64,000 nucleotides of DNA from Diadophis punctatus similis (lineage: Eukaryota > Chordata > Lepidosauria > Squamata > Dipsadidae). The position numbers and the translations under genes were made by a program. Positions 45,770-57,700 of the stretch are shown here, one piece after another. The notes beneath the pieces were generated by a model. The model ran no database searches. It was not told the DNA's origin and saw nothing but the letters and a program-made list of their open reading frames with translations. Positions within the stretch are counted from its first letter, which is position 1. The number at the start of each line of letters is the position of its first letter. Location of the stretch: contig JALIGW010000014.1 of NCBI GenBank assembly GCA_023053685.1, positions 20,074,308 through 20,138,307 on the forward strand, given 5' to 3'.

Positions 45770-46738
45770 CCGTATTTTTCGTAGTATAAGACGCACCAAA
45801 AAGAGGGTGAAAACTTGGGTGCGTCTTATACACTGAATGTAGCCCCACCCACCCACCCACCCTTTGGCCTCCATCTTCCAGCAATTTACCTGTTTGCAGC
45901 AAAGAGGGAACAGCCTGTAAAGCCAAGCAAGTCACTAGCAGCTTTCCGAGGTACAGCTGATTTGCCACGTGGGAAAATGAAAGTGAAACTAACTGCAAAA
46001 AGGCAGATAGCTGGAAGAGACACGCAGATTTTTATTTTCTGCTGAACTGGATGGAAGGGGGTAAGTGAATAACTATAGATGTCTGTAGAATGTTCAAATT
46101 ATTTGACTTATTTTTTAAAGACTGCTTTATTATTGTTCTAGAGCCAGGGGTCTCCAACTTTGGCAATTTAAAGACTTGTGGACTTCAACTCTCAGAATTC
46201 CACAGCCAGCTTTGTTAGCTTTGCTGGCTGTGGGATTCTGGGAGTTGAAGTCCACAAGTCTTAAAGTTGCCAAGGTTGGAGATCCCTGTAAATCTAGACA
46301 ACGTAACAAAATAAAGAAGCTTTTTAAAATAAATGCTTGCTCTGAAGAGGCCCAGTGCTATTGCATCTTCTTTTAAATAATAGAGAATAATGTATACTTT
46401 CAGAAAATTTTATTAATTTTAACAGCTCTATATAAGTATAGTCTGAAATGTAACAGTGTCCTGTTTAGTATTAGAGTTTAGTTACCTTGGAGTAGATCTA
46501 TTTAAATAATCAGGAGGAGTTAGTGTGAGTACATTTAAGAAAACTTTCTGGCATAATGTACATTTCTCCAATTTTTTGCTATTTCTATGGGTCAAGCACA
46601 CATGCACAGAAATACACAGCAAACAGTGTATATCATCTGTGCTGTTTGCTGTTTGGCAAATTGCTTGGACGCAGAGGCCTTTTTTCCTTGTTTTCCTCCC
46701 CCAAGACTAAGGTGCGTCTTATACTCCGAAAAATACGG
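45770..46738 (+). mobile_element. TIR element (CCGTATTTTTCG type) in L1 ORF2
   Basis: Left CCGTATTTTTCGTAGTATAA, right TTATACTCCGAAAAATACGG, TA on both sides (45768-45769, 46739-46740). It shares subterminal text with the 15792 copy (AGAGGGT, GGGTGCGTC near the left; CTTGTTTTCCTCC near the right). Inside is a palindromic MITE at 46145-46288. Confidence 0.8.
46145..46288. mobile_element. Palindromic hAT-like MITE
   Basis: CAGGGGTCTCCAACTTTGGC at the left mirrors GCCAAGGTTGGAGATCCCTG at the right; arms of about 60 bp contain GACTTGTGGACTTCAACTC. No clear 8-bp duplication was found here. Confidence 0.65.
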
Positions 46739-46805
46739 TAATTATACTAAAAAGGAAGAGAAGGATTGGGAAAGGAAGGAAAGGGAAATTAGAATTAAAG
46801 AACAG

Positions 46806-47065
46806 ATTTATTTATTTATTTATTTATTTATTTGTGAGATTTATATACCGCCTCACAGTGCAAGCACTCTCTAAGCGGTTTACACCAGTAAGCAATGTAT
46901 ATTTACATTGCCCCCAACAATCTGGGTCCTCATTTTACCTACCTCGGAAGGATGGAAGGCTGAGTCAACCTTGAGCCGGTGAGATTTGAACCGCTGACCT
47001 GAGGATCAGTGTCAGCTAAAGTGGCCTGCAGTACCTGCCTCTAACTGCTGCGCCACCTCGGCTCT
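46806..47065 (-). mobile_element. tRNA-derived SINE, reversed, in L1
   Basis: (TTTA)n tail at left, AGATTTATATACCGCCTCAC hairpin tail, the central domain and GCGCCACCTCGGCTCT head at right. L1 coding text flanks it (RIKEQ before, KIKYLGVRI after). Confidence 0.85.
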
Positions 47066-50000
47066 CAGTTACATATCTGCATAAAGATTAAATATTTGGG
47101 AGTTAGAATCACAAAAAAATTGGAGAATTTGGAAAAAGAAAATCTAAATAGCTTAAAGAAGGAGATTTTGGAAAGTTTGAATAAATATAAAAGGTTTGAA
47201 CTTATCATGGTTTGGAAGAATCGTTTTAGTAAAAATGAAGATTTTAGCAAAGATTAATTTCGTTTTTAGGATGCTACCAATAAGAATATCAGAATTGGAG
47301 CTGAAGAGTTGGCAGAATAACTATTGTAACGGGAATAAGAAAGCGAGGATAAATAAAAACAAGTGGTATTATTTAAGCCAATAAAAAGGGGGTTTAGGAC
47401 TCCCAAACATTAAATTATATTATGTCGCCAATAGGCTTAGATATGTTATAGAGGAAATTTTAGGAATAGGAGATTTAGAATGGTTGGAAGATAAATCTAA
47501 AATTAAAACTAAATTAGATTGGAAGTTGGAAAATATATTTTTTACTGAAGGTGGAAAGAAATGGGTTGAAAGTATAAACAATTCTCTCTTGAAGTTTCAT
47601 TGGGAAATTTGGAGTAAATATAAAGGGAGGTTGCTCCTGAATAACTCTCCATTATCACCGGTAGTAATTTTGAAAAATTTCCCAGGGAATTTGAAGAACA
47701 GTTTGAATAAAATTTTAAAAGAGAAAAATAAAATGAAATTAAGGGATTGGTTAGGAGGAATGAGGACATGTGGGGAATTGGAAGAGGTTCTAGAAGGAAA
47801 ACAGTTGTCTTGGTTAAATTACTGCCAACTGGAACAATGGACTAAAACTGGTTAAGAGAAATAGGAGAGTGTAGAGAGTTAACGAAATTCGAGGAACTAA
47901 TTGTTAAAAAAGAAACTGAAAAGGGAGAAAATAAAGGGATAAAAGGTTTAATGAGTGGAATTTATAAAATATTATTGGGGGAAGAGGTGCGGGAAAATTC
48001 AGGAAAGATGGTATGGGAAACTGACTTGAAGATACAAATAGGGCAACAGAGTTGGGAAGGAATTTGGCGACAAAGAGTGTTGAGAAATATGTCAGTAATA
48101 AAAGAGAATTATTATAAAATTGTATGGAGGTGATACGTAACTCCGGTCAGATTAAACAACATGAATCAGCAGCACTCAGTGAACTGTTGGAGAGGTTGTG
48201 GGGAAAAAGGAACGTATTTACATATGTGGTGGGAATGTAAATGTGTGCAAAAATTGTGGAAGATGGTGTTTAAGGAGATTGAGGAAATTGTTGGAATAAA
48301 GGTAGAAGAGGTACCAAAGATAGCATTACTCTCACTATTGGAAGATATAAAGTGCAAAAAAGAAACTAAAGATTTGATAACAAATTTGCTGACTGCAGCA
48401 AGGTTAATGATTTCCAGGAACTGGAAGATACGAGGGGATTATTGTTTGGAAGAATGGTATAAAGAAGTATGGGATATTGCCATAAATGATAAATTGACAT
48501 GTAATATTAAAGTAAGGAGAGGCATAATAAAAGTGAATGAATTTGATGTAATTTGGAAACAGTTCCTAATGTTTGTGTTTTCTGGGGGAAGTGGGATACC
48601 ACCACCAGAAGAGGCCTTAAGATTTTGGAAGCAGGATGATCCCGAGGGGTGGAGGATAAGGTGACCAGACGTCCCGCTTTTGGCGGGACAGACCCGAATT
48701 TAAACAAATTGTCCCGCGTCCCGCATCGTTTCAAAAAAGTCCCGCTTTTTTGCAAGAAAGAACCTGGGCCCTTCTGCCCGGATGTCTCCCACACAGGCCG
48801 GTGTAAAAAAAAAAAAAAGAGCCGGGATGTTTCTTCACATCTACGCCGCTTCCGAGCGAAAGGAAAGGAAGCGCCTCATCCACATTCCCGCCCGCACCTT
48901 TTTTTTCTCTCTTCCTCTCCCCAGGGTGATTCCCAGCAACGTCCAGGGACTCTTTCAGCAGCCGAGCCAGGCCCGCCCAGCTTCCTCCCCGCCTCCCGCC
49001 TGTCATTCACTCTTTGAATCTCACCCCCACCCCCGTCAGCCCATATACTCCCTGCCTCGCACTCCCCAAAGCGGATCTGAGGGAAACAGCTCCGGGCCGG
49101 GCAGGGAAACCCCCCCACCGCGCTCCGACGTGCCGGGGGACCAGTTCATTCCCTCTTACTCAAGGGAAAAGCTGCTGGTGCAAGCAGGTAGGAAGGGAGC
49201 AACGGATGGCAATGCAGTGGAAAAACAGGTGGAGGCATTGTTTGAAGATGAGTGAATTAGGCTTAATTTGCTGGAGCTCTGCTTAACCTCAGCAACTGGT
49301 GTTTTTTTATGCTTTTTCACATTTACCCATCAGGCAAATGATCAGAATTCAGCCATCTGTACTCACTTACTGCGCTCAAAAGCCCTTCAAGCTAATCACC
49401 AAAGAAATGCCCTTCCCCCCCCTCTCCCTCCCCTGTCCAGGTGAGAGCAGTCCCTGCCACCGGGGCCTGAGAAAAAACTATCTATTGCTTGGGAAAAATA
49501 TATATATTTCTAACCCCCTTGGGAGTATTTTCAGCTGCAGGGTAACTCCCAGCCTCTTCTCACTTGGCAAAAGTGCAAAGAAAAGCTCTGTGCATCACCG
49601 GCTTTGCTTTTTTTACAGGGCCCCTTACAAACAAAATAAAATAAAAAGCCCTGTGGCATTTGCAAAACAAGGTCTCTTTGCAAGTGTTAAGGCTTCAGCC
49701 TTGACAGAAGACCTCAACTCCAAAATACTCCCACATTTCAAATCAAATGGCAGTAGGGTAACAAGAGCCACAATTTTGGGAGGTGGGGGAGCAGAAATGA
49801 TCTTTTCCTGGGGTGTTAACCAAGAATTGGGTCTTTGCAACATATTTTCAGTTTACTCTGCCAATCTAGGAATGCAGCTGATGGTTTTCCTACCTAGCTA
49901 GAAGATGCTTGATTTTCAAGGGGGGGGGGTATCTTTTTTCACTACTTCTGGCCATTGTAGAATCCCTGTGGTTACCTGATAAAATTCAGACACTTGGCAA

Positions 50001-50710
50001 GTGGCGTGTATTTATGACGGTCAGAGTGTCCTGGGGTCATATGATCACATTTTGTCACAATGGGGAAGCCAGATTCGCTTAACAACGTTGGCTAGAAAGG
50101 TTGTAAAATGGTTGCAAAACTCGCTCAACAACTGTCTCGCTTAGCAAGGGAAGTTGTGGGCTCAATTGTGGCCGTAGGTTGAGGACTATCTATATTCTGA
50201 AATAATGACACAGGTTTGAACTTCCCTCCCATTTTCACCAGGTGACAATTTGGAGCTGGCAAACAAGCTGGCAACCGGTTTAAACTCATCTCCCTCTGAC
50301 AGCTATCACTTCTTCGTTTGCTGAAAGGTTGTTTCTTCCTCATAGGGATTTCTGCGCTAATCTCAATTTACTTAATATGTCCAGCTCCTGCTAAGAACTT
50401 CCTTTTCACTGAGTTACCGTATTTTTCGGTGTATAAGATGCACTGGTGTATAAGAAGCACCTTAGTTTTGGGGGAGGAAAATAGGGGGGAAAATCTACCT
50501 ACCAGGTATTCATCTGGCTAGCGTCCTTAGTCTGGTCAGCTTCAGCACATTATTTTATCCCCTGGTTAGGGCTGAAAAAATCTTTTTTGGAGGGAATAGC
50601 AATGAAAACAAGCCTGCAAAGACTTAGGGCTGGAAAAAAACTTCTTCAGAGGGAATAGGAAGCTGGGAAAATCGTTAGCACCTCGTTAGGGCTGGAAAAA
50701 AAACTTTCTT

Positions 50711-50936
50711 TCATTGGGAGCACCTCCAAAGTGTCTGTTTTAGACAGGAGAAGAATTCCCCAAAGTCCTTCCACTTTCTTTCATTGGGAGCACCTCCAAA
50801 CGTGTCTGTTTCAGGCAGGAGAAGGATTCCCCCAAAGTCCTTCCACTTTCTTTCATTGGGAGCACCTCCAAACGTGTCTGTTTCAGGCAGGAGAAGGATT
50901 CCCCCAAAGTCCTTCCACTTTCTTTCATTGGGAGCA
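50711..50936 (+). repeat. 72-bp tandem repeat, about three copies
   Basis: Units start TCATTGGGAGCACC at 50711, 50781, 50853 and 50925 (spacing 70, 72, 72). A unit is 24 codons with no stop, so frames on both strands repeat (plus: SPSTFFHWEH, FQAGEGFPQ). The frames seem incidental to the repeat. Confidence 0.85.
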
Positions 50937-51223
50937 CCCCCTTGTCCCCATTAGTGGAAAGCTGCCACTGTGCTTTTTATAAGATCCCTTGCTGGAAACC
51001 ATCCGGAGCTCTGAGGTGGTGCAGAAAGGGGAGGGGGTCAGCTGTGAAGAAGCAACTGCCTTCCTTCTCTGAAATTCACGTCTGGAGTTGATGTCCACAG
51101 GTCTTAAAAGTTGCCAAGGTTGGACACCCCTGACTCTAGTTATCAAAAGTCTTGTCAGGCTCAAAACCAAGAATGTCACAGGGTGATCCTTGTGTCCAAT
51201 CACACTGACTTTGCCAATAAAGA

Positions 51224-51284
51224 ATTCTATTCTATTCTATTCTATTCTATTCTATTCTATTCTATTCTATTCTATTCTATTCTT
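51224..51284. repeat. (TATTC)n microsatellite
   Basis: About a dozen perfect TATTC units followed by (TTTA)n. Confidence 0.9.
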
Positions 51285-51837
51285 TCTATTTATTTATTTA
51301 TTTATTTATTTCATAAATACATAAATTTTCTTGAATTTTAAATTTTAAACGACAGCAATCTACTAAAAAAATTCACTCAAATGAGAAATATGCCAAAGAA
51401 TAAAATAATACTATACATATTTTAATGTATTATATTTGTAAATTGTACTTATGTTGAAATTAAAAAATCTATATATTACAATACTATTTTTGCGTTCTAT
51501 GAAAATTTTTGTTGCTCCATATAGACCAAATTTTTAATCAGGAACCCACCCACCCCCGGTTGCTCCAAATAGGCCAAAATTTTAATCAGGTACACCCCCC
51601 CCCCCAATGGTGTCCCTCTTTACCAATGTTAAAATCTGGTCACCTTAGTGGAGGAGCACTTGTTGATTGGTTGTATTGTGTTTAACCATTTATATTTAAG
51701 CAAATAATTGTTATATATTATGATTTATGTATGTTTAGGTGATTGTATTATTTGTAGTTGTTGTAGTTGCATATGTAATACAAATAAATTTTTTTTAAAA
51801 AAAATAAGAATAAAAAAAAAAGAAGCACGTTTAGTTT

Positions 51838-52060
51838 TGACTTTCATTCTCCACCATCAGAACTGAAGAAGCTGCTTGGATGAGAAGCAAAACATCTTCA
51901 AGGAAAAACTAAGAAAATCCAGTTGCCTTTTGAAAAAACACCTTTGGGACAACCATGACCTGGATGACTGAGAATCTCCATAGACATGAAACATCTGCAA
52001 GCAAAGACTGAAGCTCAGAGAATACCAAGGACTCTATACTTCCTCAATCACTGATTATGA
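51838..52060 (+). mobile_element. Penelope-like fragment with mutated hammerhead core
   Basis: CTGAAGA (51863-51869), hairpin GCTGCT-TGGATG-AGAAGC, then AAAAC (51889-51893) where GAAAC is needed. Text downstream (CAGTTGCCTTTTGAAAAAAC, CCTGGATGACTGAGAATC) is shared, reversed, with 7970-8105. Confidence 0.5.
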
Positions 52061-54444
52061 ACTATTAAATACTATTTTATAATTATTAGAATTCTTTTTT
52101 TAAAAATAATCTTTATTGAATTTTTACAATAAAAAAAGACACAAACAGCACACAACAGGACACAGACAGAACACATGTAACACAGACGAATACACGTATT
52201 TACACGCAACGTTACAGAAAAGTCCAATGCTTTTTACAGCGTTATTGAAATATTTGTTTCGTATCGAAATCTGTATATACATTTTAAGTATGTTCCATAT
52301 CGTAGGTATCGGTGGTTATCGTCCAAAGGTTAATTTATTTAATTACAACTTACACATGAAAGTAATTTTAAGTATGTCTCAATTCATCTGCCAAATTTTT
52401 AATTTTGGGTTTTGATTGATCCAAATATATAACTTATTCCATATTTGGTAGAAGTCCGTGTCATCTTTCCCATGTATCTGCATTGTTAATTTGCACATTT
52501 CTGCGCACTCCAGTATTTTTCTGATGACCATCGAGGCGGTGGGGGTGTGTTCTAATTTCCAATTTTGAGCGTATGTTAATCTAGCTGCTGTGACTATGTG
52601 TAGGATTAAATATCTTTCTTCTTTTGGGTATTTTGTACGGAGTATCCCTAATAAAAAGAATTCAGGTTTTAGTGCGATTTCTCTCTGTAATATTTCTTCC
52701 AGCCAAGCTCTAAGTTTGTTCCAGAAAGTTCTGGCTTTAGGGCACGTCCACCATTGGTGATAATATGTTCCTCTCTCCTTTTTACACTTCCAACATTTTG
52801 GGGAGGTTGTTGGGAACATTTTTGCCAGTCGGGCCAGGGGGGAGGTGCCAGCGGTAGAACATTTTGTATAAGTTTTCTTTGTATGAGGCCGCTAATGTAA
52901 GTTTGTAGTTTAGTTCCCAAACTTTATCCCATTCTGAAAGTGTTATTGAATAACCAAAGTTTTGTGCCCATGCTATCATGTTGCCTTTCACCACTTCTTC
53001 AAAAAGTTTATATTCTATCATAAAGTCATAAAGCCGAGAAATTATTTTTCGATCTGGTCCTAGTAGAATTTTATCTAGAGCATGTTCATTTTGAAAACCG
53101 GGTTGTATCGCATCCTTGGTGTACCTCGTACTAATCTGTAAATAATGCCACCAGTCTAGTTCAATTCCCAGTGTTCTAAGTTCCTGCCTTGGTCGAATAT
53201 TGTCGTGGTCGTCTAGAATTTGTTTATAGGTAAAAGTTTTTTTGTTGTTTAGTAGGTTAGGGTAAATAATAGCTTCAGTGGTGGAGAGCCATTTAGGGAT
53301 TTTAGGATAATGCGCTTTCTTTATTTTAAGCCAGACTTCAATTAGGGACCCTCTTATGTAGTGCCTCTGGAAGTAGGCATGTGCCTTCTGCTTTCCGTCC
53401 CATAGAAATGCGTGCCACCCAGCCTGTAAGTCAAAACCTTCTAAAGTTAGGGTTCTATTATTTCTTAATATTACCCACTCTTTTATCCAGCTGAGTGCCG
53501 CTGCTGTATAGTAACTCTCCCAGTCCGGAAGTCCAAAACCGCCCCTCTGCCTCTTGTCATACAATGAACTAGTTTTAATCCTGGCTTTCTTTTTGGCCCA
53601 AATGAATCTCCTGATTATATTGTTCAGTTCCAAGAAGTAATTTCTCCTTAATCTAATTGGTGCTACTTGGAAGAGAAATAACACTTTTGGGAGGACCGTC
53701 ATTTTGATAGCCGCTATCTTGCCTAAAAAGGATAACTGTAGTTTGGACCAACTTTCTAAATCCTTACTAATTTTTTGTGTTAGTTTTGTATAATTGTCCT
53801 CTTTTATAGAACTACACTTCGCTGTTAGCCACAATCCTAGATATTTGATTTTTTTTACCGTCTTGATTCCCAATCTTGTTTCTAGAGCTTTATTTTGTTC
53901 TTCTGTAAGGTTTTTAGTTATTATTTTAGTTTTATCCTTGTTTAATTTTAATCCTGTTACTTTTCCATATTTTTCTAATTCTTCCAGCAAGGCCGTTCCT
54001 GATTCTAATGGGTCTTCCAAGATATACGTCATATCGTCCGCAAACGCTTGGACCTTATATTCTTCCTTCTTAATTTTAAGCCCTTTTATTTCACAACTGT
54101 TTCTTACCAGATGAGTACTTCCAATGTTGTTATAAATAGCAGTGGGGCTAACTGGCAGCCCTGTCAGACTCCTTTCCCTATGATTATTTTTTCAGTCAGA
54201 TCGTTATTTATTAGAATTTTTGCGTGTTGGTCCTTGTATATTGCAGTTACTAGGTTCACGAATTCTTCTCCAAATTTCATTTTTACTAGCTGTTTTATTA
54301 AAAATTGCCAGTCTAAGCTGTCAAAAGCTTTTTGCAGATCTATAAATACTAACGCCAATTGTTTCTCAATGTGGGTGTCATAATATTCCAAAGTGTCCAA
54401 AATAATTCTAATATTGTTTTTAATTTGTCTATTGGGTAGAAACC

Positions 54445-54712
54445 TGTCAGAGTTACGCAATAAATCAGAAGCTTCACAAGATAACTGCATTTTGCTGATT
54501 CAAATAACTTCTTTATAAGTAGAATAAAACATTTACAATACCACACTTTGTTTCACAGATCACATGTTGAGATGTTTTCATAGCAATCTTTAATGGTGGA
54601 CTGACTAAACCACGCCCTTCTTCTTGCTAAGTTTCTGGACATGCTCAATTAACACTTCAGCCCGATTGGCTGACTCAATCACATGGCTCTCCCAGTCATG
54701 AATATTCCAACA
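54445..54712 (-). repeat. 3' LTR of copia
   Basis: 268 bp; on plus TGTCAGAGTTACGC...AATATTCCAACA. Identical to 58804-59071. Confidence 0.95.
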
Positions 54713-57700
54713 CTCCTCCCTTCATTACTGGGAGAGACATCAAACCCATTGGATTTAAACATTTCCTATAATGGACGCCACCCAATGGTTTGGTCATCAT
54801 GTCTGCTAAATTATCCTCTGAAGAACAATGATGTAAACATATCAATTTTTCTTTTACAGCTTCCCTGACATTACAATACTTAATGTCCACATGTTTACTT
54901 CTGTTCTTCACTCTGTCACCTGTTGCCATTTTTATACAAGCAGCATTATCTTCATAAACAGTTACAGCTTCATTTACATTTACATTTAAATCTTGTAACA
55001 ACTGTACATACCAAACTACTTCAGAACATAACTCAGACAATGCAATAAACTCTGCTTCTGCAGTTGAAATAGCAGCCGTTGTTTGTTTTCTGGACTTCCA
55101 ACCAATTAAAGCCCCTCCAAACATTATTACAATTCCAGAATTAGACTATCTGGTTTTTACATCATTTGCATAATCACTATCAACATAACATTTCAATTTT
55201 AATTCTTCAGTGCCCTGTATTTGAAGACTCAGATTCACAGTTCCCTTCAAATACCTGAGAATTCTTTTCACACCCATCCAATGCAACTTTGTAGGTGTAG
55301 CAGTAAAGCGACTTAAGATGCTCACTGCACAAGCTATGTCTGGTCTGGACCACTGTGACAGATATAACAAACTCCCTATTGCAGAGTGATATATCTCCTG
55401 ATCACAGGCTTCACTTTTGTCCTCACCCAAACTATTGTAAAAATCTGTACTCATAGGTGTAGGAGCAATATTACAATCTTTCATGTTATATTTCTCTAAT
55501 AATCATTCAATTTTTCTCCTTTGACTGAGAATATAACCACCTTTTTCAGTTTTTTGTATCTCTACACCGAGATAATTCTTTATTTCTCCCAAATTCTTTA
55601 ATTCAAATTTCTTTTCTAACTTATTAGCAAATTCTTCAACTTGTGATGCATCCTTTGCAATGAAACAAAGATCATCCACAAATGCTAATAGTAGACAATT
55701 CCCACCTTGTAACTTTCCAGTGTATATGCAACCATCAGCTTTGCAACTCTTGAACCCAAGACCTTTCAATGCAGTATCTAAACAGATATTCCAATTTCTG
55801 GCTGACTGCTTCAGCCCATAAATGGCCTTGTTCAATTTATACACCATGTTAGGCTTTTTATTTTCATACCCTGGTGCTTGAACCATATAAATTTCTTCCT
55901 CTAATTCAGCATTGAGAAATGCAGTGGTTATATCAGAATGCCAAATTCTATGCCTGTATGCTGATGCTAATGCCAGTGCTAGTCTTATGCTCTCACCTTT
56001 TACAGTTGGTGCGAACACCTCATCATAGTGCACATTCTTTAATTGAGAAAAACCTTGTGCCACCAATCTTGCCTTATACTGTACTTCATTATTGGTTAAT
56101 ACCTTTTTCTTATATACCCATTTACATCCTACAGCCTTGGTACCCTGTGGCAAAGTCACAGATGTGAACACTTCATGATCGCCCATGGATTTCATCTCTT
56201 TTTATCCATGGCTTCCTTCCACTTTTCTTGTTCAACTTTTGGTAATGCCAATACTTCCTTATAGTTTCTTGGCTCATACCACACATTACACACTTTAACT
56301 TTACTGGCAGAATACCTGTCTGGCGGAACCCCTCTGTTACTACGCTCCGACCGACGTGGCATTGCCTGTACTTGTGTTTCAAGCTTTTCTGGCTTCATAT
56401 CTTGTTCAGACTCTCCTCCCTGAACATTGACACCTTCAATAAATGATTCACCATCATTAAATGAGTTATTGTCACTAAGTGGATCACCATCGCTAAGTGG
56501 ATCACCGTCACTAAGTGAGACATTTTCAGAATTTGCATCAATTCTGTTCCAATTTTGTTCTGCAAAACTAGCAGACCTTGAAATCATTATCCTTTCACTT
56601 CCATCGCTAAAGCGATACCCTTTTGAGCCTGGCTCATAGCCCACAAATCTGAGCTTTCTAGCCTTTTGTTGCCCCTTTCTTCTGATTGCCTTTGGAATAT
56701 GTACCCATGCAGTACTTCCAAATATTTTTAAATGTGCTAGAGAAGGCTTTCTCCCATATAGCATTGCATATGGAGTATTATTGATGGATGAACTCCACAA
56801 CCTATTTACTAAATAATTGGCAGTCAGTATGGCTTCACCCCAATATGACCTGCTCATACCAGAATCCTCCAGTAATGAGTCTTTCATTGTTTGCAAAACA
56901 CCATTTCTCTTTTCAGCCACTCCGTTCTCTCCCGGTGTGTAAGGATTTGTGCGCCTGTGTCTTATTCCCAATTGTCTCAACCATTGTTGAAAATTTGTTG
57001 ACATAAATTCAGAACCTCTGTCAGTTTGCAACTGACATACCTGTTGTTTATACCTTCTCTCTACAAAGCTTAACCATTGCTTAAATTGCTGTAGCACCTC
57101 TGTTTTACTCTTAAGTAAGTAGCAAAACCCAAACCTGCTGTAGTCATCCACAATGACCAGCACATACTTTGCTCCTCCCAAACTGGCTTGCATAGGCCCA
57201 ATTAAATCAGCATGTACCAGTTCTAGAGCTTTTGTGGTTTGTCTTGCGCTAAACTTGCTAACTGGGAATGCTTTGGATTTCGATGCTTTGCATACTGCAC
57301 AATCCAAATATGCCCTACATCCCTTCAAATCTAATCCTTCTGCAAATTCTTTCATTTGTTGAACAACCTTAAAATTAGCATGACCAAGTCGTCTGTGCAG
57401 ATGATGAACACACGAATTGTGTTCTGCTACATTTTTAAATATCTGGGAACAATGTGGGACCTTTTGTCCCTGCAATACATAAAGATTACCCTCTTTTATG
57501 CCCTGTGCACAAACATCCCCATTTCTTTTGATGAGACACTTCCCATTTACAAATGTAGTTTCATAATCTTGCTTGTCTAAACTAGAAACACTTAACAAAT
57601 TATGCTCCATTTCAGGTACACATAACACATCAGTAAACCTGGATTCCAAATATGGAATTTGCACATCGCCTCTTCCAATGATTTTAGCCTTTTGACCATT

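Larger units (their letters stand above)
43974..48660 (+). pseudogene. L1 ORF2 (endonuclease/RT), broken
   Basis: The endonuclease frame 43974-45131 shows QETHQAKD, VNVYAPN, ILAGDFNMV, SRIDHVF and TDHALVSLDF, the APE-type catalytic motifs. The RT follows in shifted frames: SYRPISLIN, LALDIFKAFDCVSW and FADDTLL (about 45640). The C-terminal part after the insertions has a Cys-His zinc-finger-like region (CWRGCGEKGTYLHMWWECK, 48187-48243) and ends near 48655. Frameshifts near 45131, 45345 and 45525 and three large insertions inactivate it. Confidence 0.85.
48657..51647 (+). mobile_element. 2991-bp hAT element with perfect 13-bp TIRs
   Basis: Ends TAAGGTGACCAGA and TCTGGTCACCTTA are exact inverted repeats, and GTGGAGGA (48649-48656 and 51648-51655) is an exact 8-bp duplication. 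The interior begins with CCCGCTTTTGGCGGGAC palindromes and a GC-rich block (48660-49260). It also contains family B MITE text (49975-50190), a CCGTATTTTTCG-type left end (50417), a 72-bp tandem repeat and a TATTC array. No transposase was recognised, so it is non-autonomous, enlarged by nested repeats. Confidence 0.85.
39475..51822 (+). mobile_element. Plus-strand L1 broken by four later insertions
   Basis: L1 parts: 39475-39857 (ORF1 N-terminal half), 43001-45769 (ORF1 C-terminal half, ORF2 endonuclease and RT), 46739-46805, 47066-48656 (ORF2 C-terminal part) and 51648-51822 (3'UTR and A-rich tail). The gaps are an L2 (minus), a CCGTATTTTTCG TIR element, a SINE (minus) and a 2991-bp hAT element. 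The colinear order shows one original L1 of about 6 kb. Confidence 0.85.

Noticed and set aside
48782..49255. Possible host gene in a GC-rich block
   Set aside because: Inside a hAT element; Pro/Ser-rich frames overlap in all phases and show no recognised motif or splice sites.
50711..50936. Possible CRISPR-like array
   Set aside because: Direct head-to-tail repeats without unique spacers, in vertebrate DNA.
50731..50982. Repetitive frame with FHWEH units
   Set aside because: Explained by a 72-bp tandem repeat, whose length is a multiple of three and which stays open on both strands.
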